DNA from: a bacterium
GTDB lineage: Bacteria; Patescibacteriota; Minisyncoccia; Phycocordibacterales; JAKEFN01
Length of the DNA: 5,035 nucleotides
Assembly: GCA_022616085.1 (NCBI GenBank)
Contig: JAKEFN010000150.1
Span: 1 to 5,035 of the forward strand
Direction of reading: 5' to 3'
Within the stretch, counting starts at the first letter, position 1; every line of letters begins with the position of its first letter. Below the pieces are notes generated by a model. That model saw nothing but the letters and a program-made list of their open reading frames with translations, made no database searches and was not told the DNA's origin. This document shows positions 4,816-5,035 of the stretch, piece by piece. A program made the position numbers and the translations under genes.

Positions 4816-5035
4816 CTATACGTCCGATTCCGCGGCTAGAACAAGATGGTGCGGGGACCTGAACAGATTGAAGTATTTTGGAAGTTCTCCAAAAATCGGA
4901 TATACGACCGGCTGTATAAAGAGCGCGGATCCCGTGGATACGAGCGCGTAGGTGCGCATACCGGCGATTTTGCCCGCAAAAATCCTCTCCGCCCCGATAA
5001 GCATGCCGAGAAGCGCCGCAACCCCGAGCCGAGCC
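4816..5035 (-). CDS. MgtC/SapB-family membrane protein, C-terminal coding part (truncated; continues from positions 70-1 across the junction)
   Basis: The frame enters from the right edge through the 35-bp repeat (AARLGVAALLG) and runs on as MLIGAERIFAGKIAGMRTYALVSTGSALF. This matches the MgtC/SapB core: an LIGAER helix end, a basic loop, G-MRTYALV and G-ALF. It then reads QPVVYPIFGELPKYFNLFRS...ESDV and stops at 4818-4816. With the start at 70 the whole product is 84 residues, much shorter than usual MgtC proteins. The following conserved segment, with its GIGFLGAG-type motif, is missing in this frame. This is most likely a truncated or decayed gene, though a short standalone product cannot be excluded. 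A weak terminator lies just downstream, and the ubiquitin-like operon follows in the same direction. Confidence 0.7.
   Translation of the reverse strand, partial: ARLGVAALLGMLIGAERIFAGKIAGMRTYALVSTGSALFIQPVVYPIFGELPKYFNLFRSPHHLVLAAESDV
5001..5035. repeat. Terminal direct repeat, right copy (35 bp)
   Basis: Identical to bases 1-35. Joining the copies makes a 5000-bp circle and continues the MgtC-like reading frame without a shift. Confidence 0.97.

Noticed and set aside
4816..5021. Second minus-strand frame (61 codons, MRRFSACLSGRRG...) overlapping the mgtC remnant
   Set aside because: The overlapping frame has clear MgtC conserved residues and continues across the junction. This one is arginine-rich shadow coding.
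1..5035. tRNA or rRNA genes and insertion-sequence inverted repeats
   Set aside because: No cloverleaf-like or rRNA-like segment and no transposase or matching inverted ends were seen. Almost all sequence is explained by the minus-strand genes.

Overview
The window holds a compact, one-directional gene cassette that looks like a complete bacterial ubiquitin-like conjugation system. All genes lie on the minus strand. In transcription order they are: a two-module AAA+ ATPase (4685 to 2922), an E2-like protein with an N-terminal SH3-like domain (2925 to 1921), a JAB/JAMM metallopeptidase (1911 to 1114), an E1-like ThiF/MoeB-family adenylyltransferase (1117 to 434) and a 98-residue beta-grasp ubiquitin-like protein ending in GG plus four residues (437 to 141). 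Three junctions share a 4-nt ATGA stop/start overlap and the fourth has a 9-nt gap. Every gene has a Shine-Dalgarno-type site, and a strong intrinsic terminator follows the last gene. This is a single translationally coupled operon.

The first 35 bases are repeated exactly as the last 35 bases. Joining the ends gives a circle of exactly 5000 bp. The join restores an open frame that neither end has alone: the N-terminal part of an MgtC/SapB-family membrane protein (84 codons, positions 70 to 1, then 5000 to 4816). This supports a real junction. The molecule could be a small plasmid or excised circle, or a chromosomal locus with the cassette between two direct mgtC copies. No replication initiator, relaxase, recombinase or partition gene is visible.

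The only substantial non-coding space is the AT-rich stretch of about 130 bp between the mgtC remnant and the ATPase gene (4686-4815). It holds two adjacent tandem duplications (a 9-mer and a 14-mer, each twice), a palindrome, a weak terminator for the mgtC remnant, and a near-consensus sigma70-type promoter pointing the opposite way, antisense to mgtC. The 71-140 gap holds the operon terminator and a -10 element placed so that the mgtC-like mRNA would be leaderless.

By family knowledge, the proposed working order is as follows. The JAB peptidase trims the Ubl tail to expose the GG and may also deconjugate. E1 adenylates the Ubl C-terminus. The E2-like protein receives and transfers it. The AAA+ ATPase could unfold or remodel tagged substrates, like Cdc48 or a proteasomal ATPase. 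No RING-like E3 and no target are visible.

The host is bacterial: GGAG ribosome sites, an intrinsic terminator, and TGA used as a stop. The MgtC fragment reminds me of candidate-phylum (Patescibacteria-type) proteins, but the taxon cannot be fixed from this sequence.
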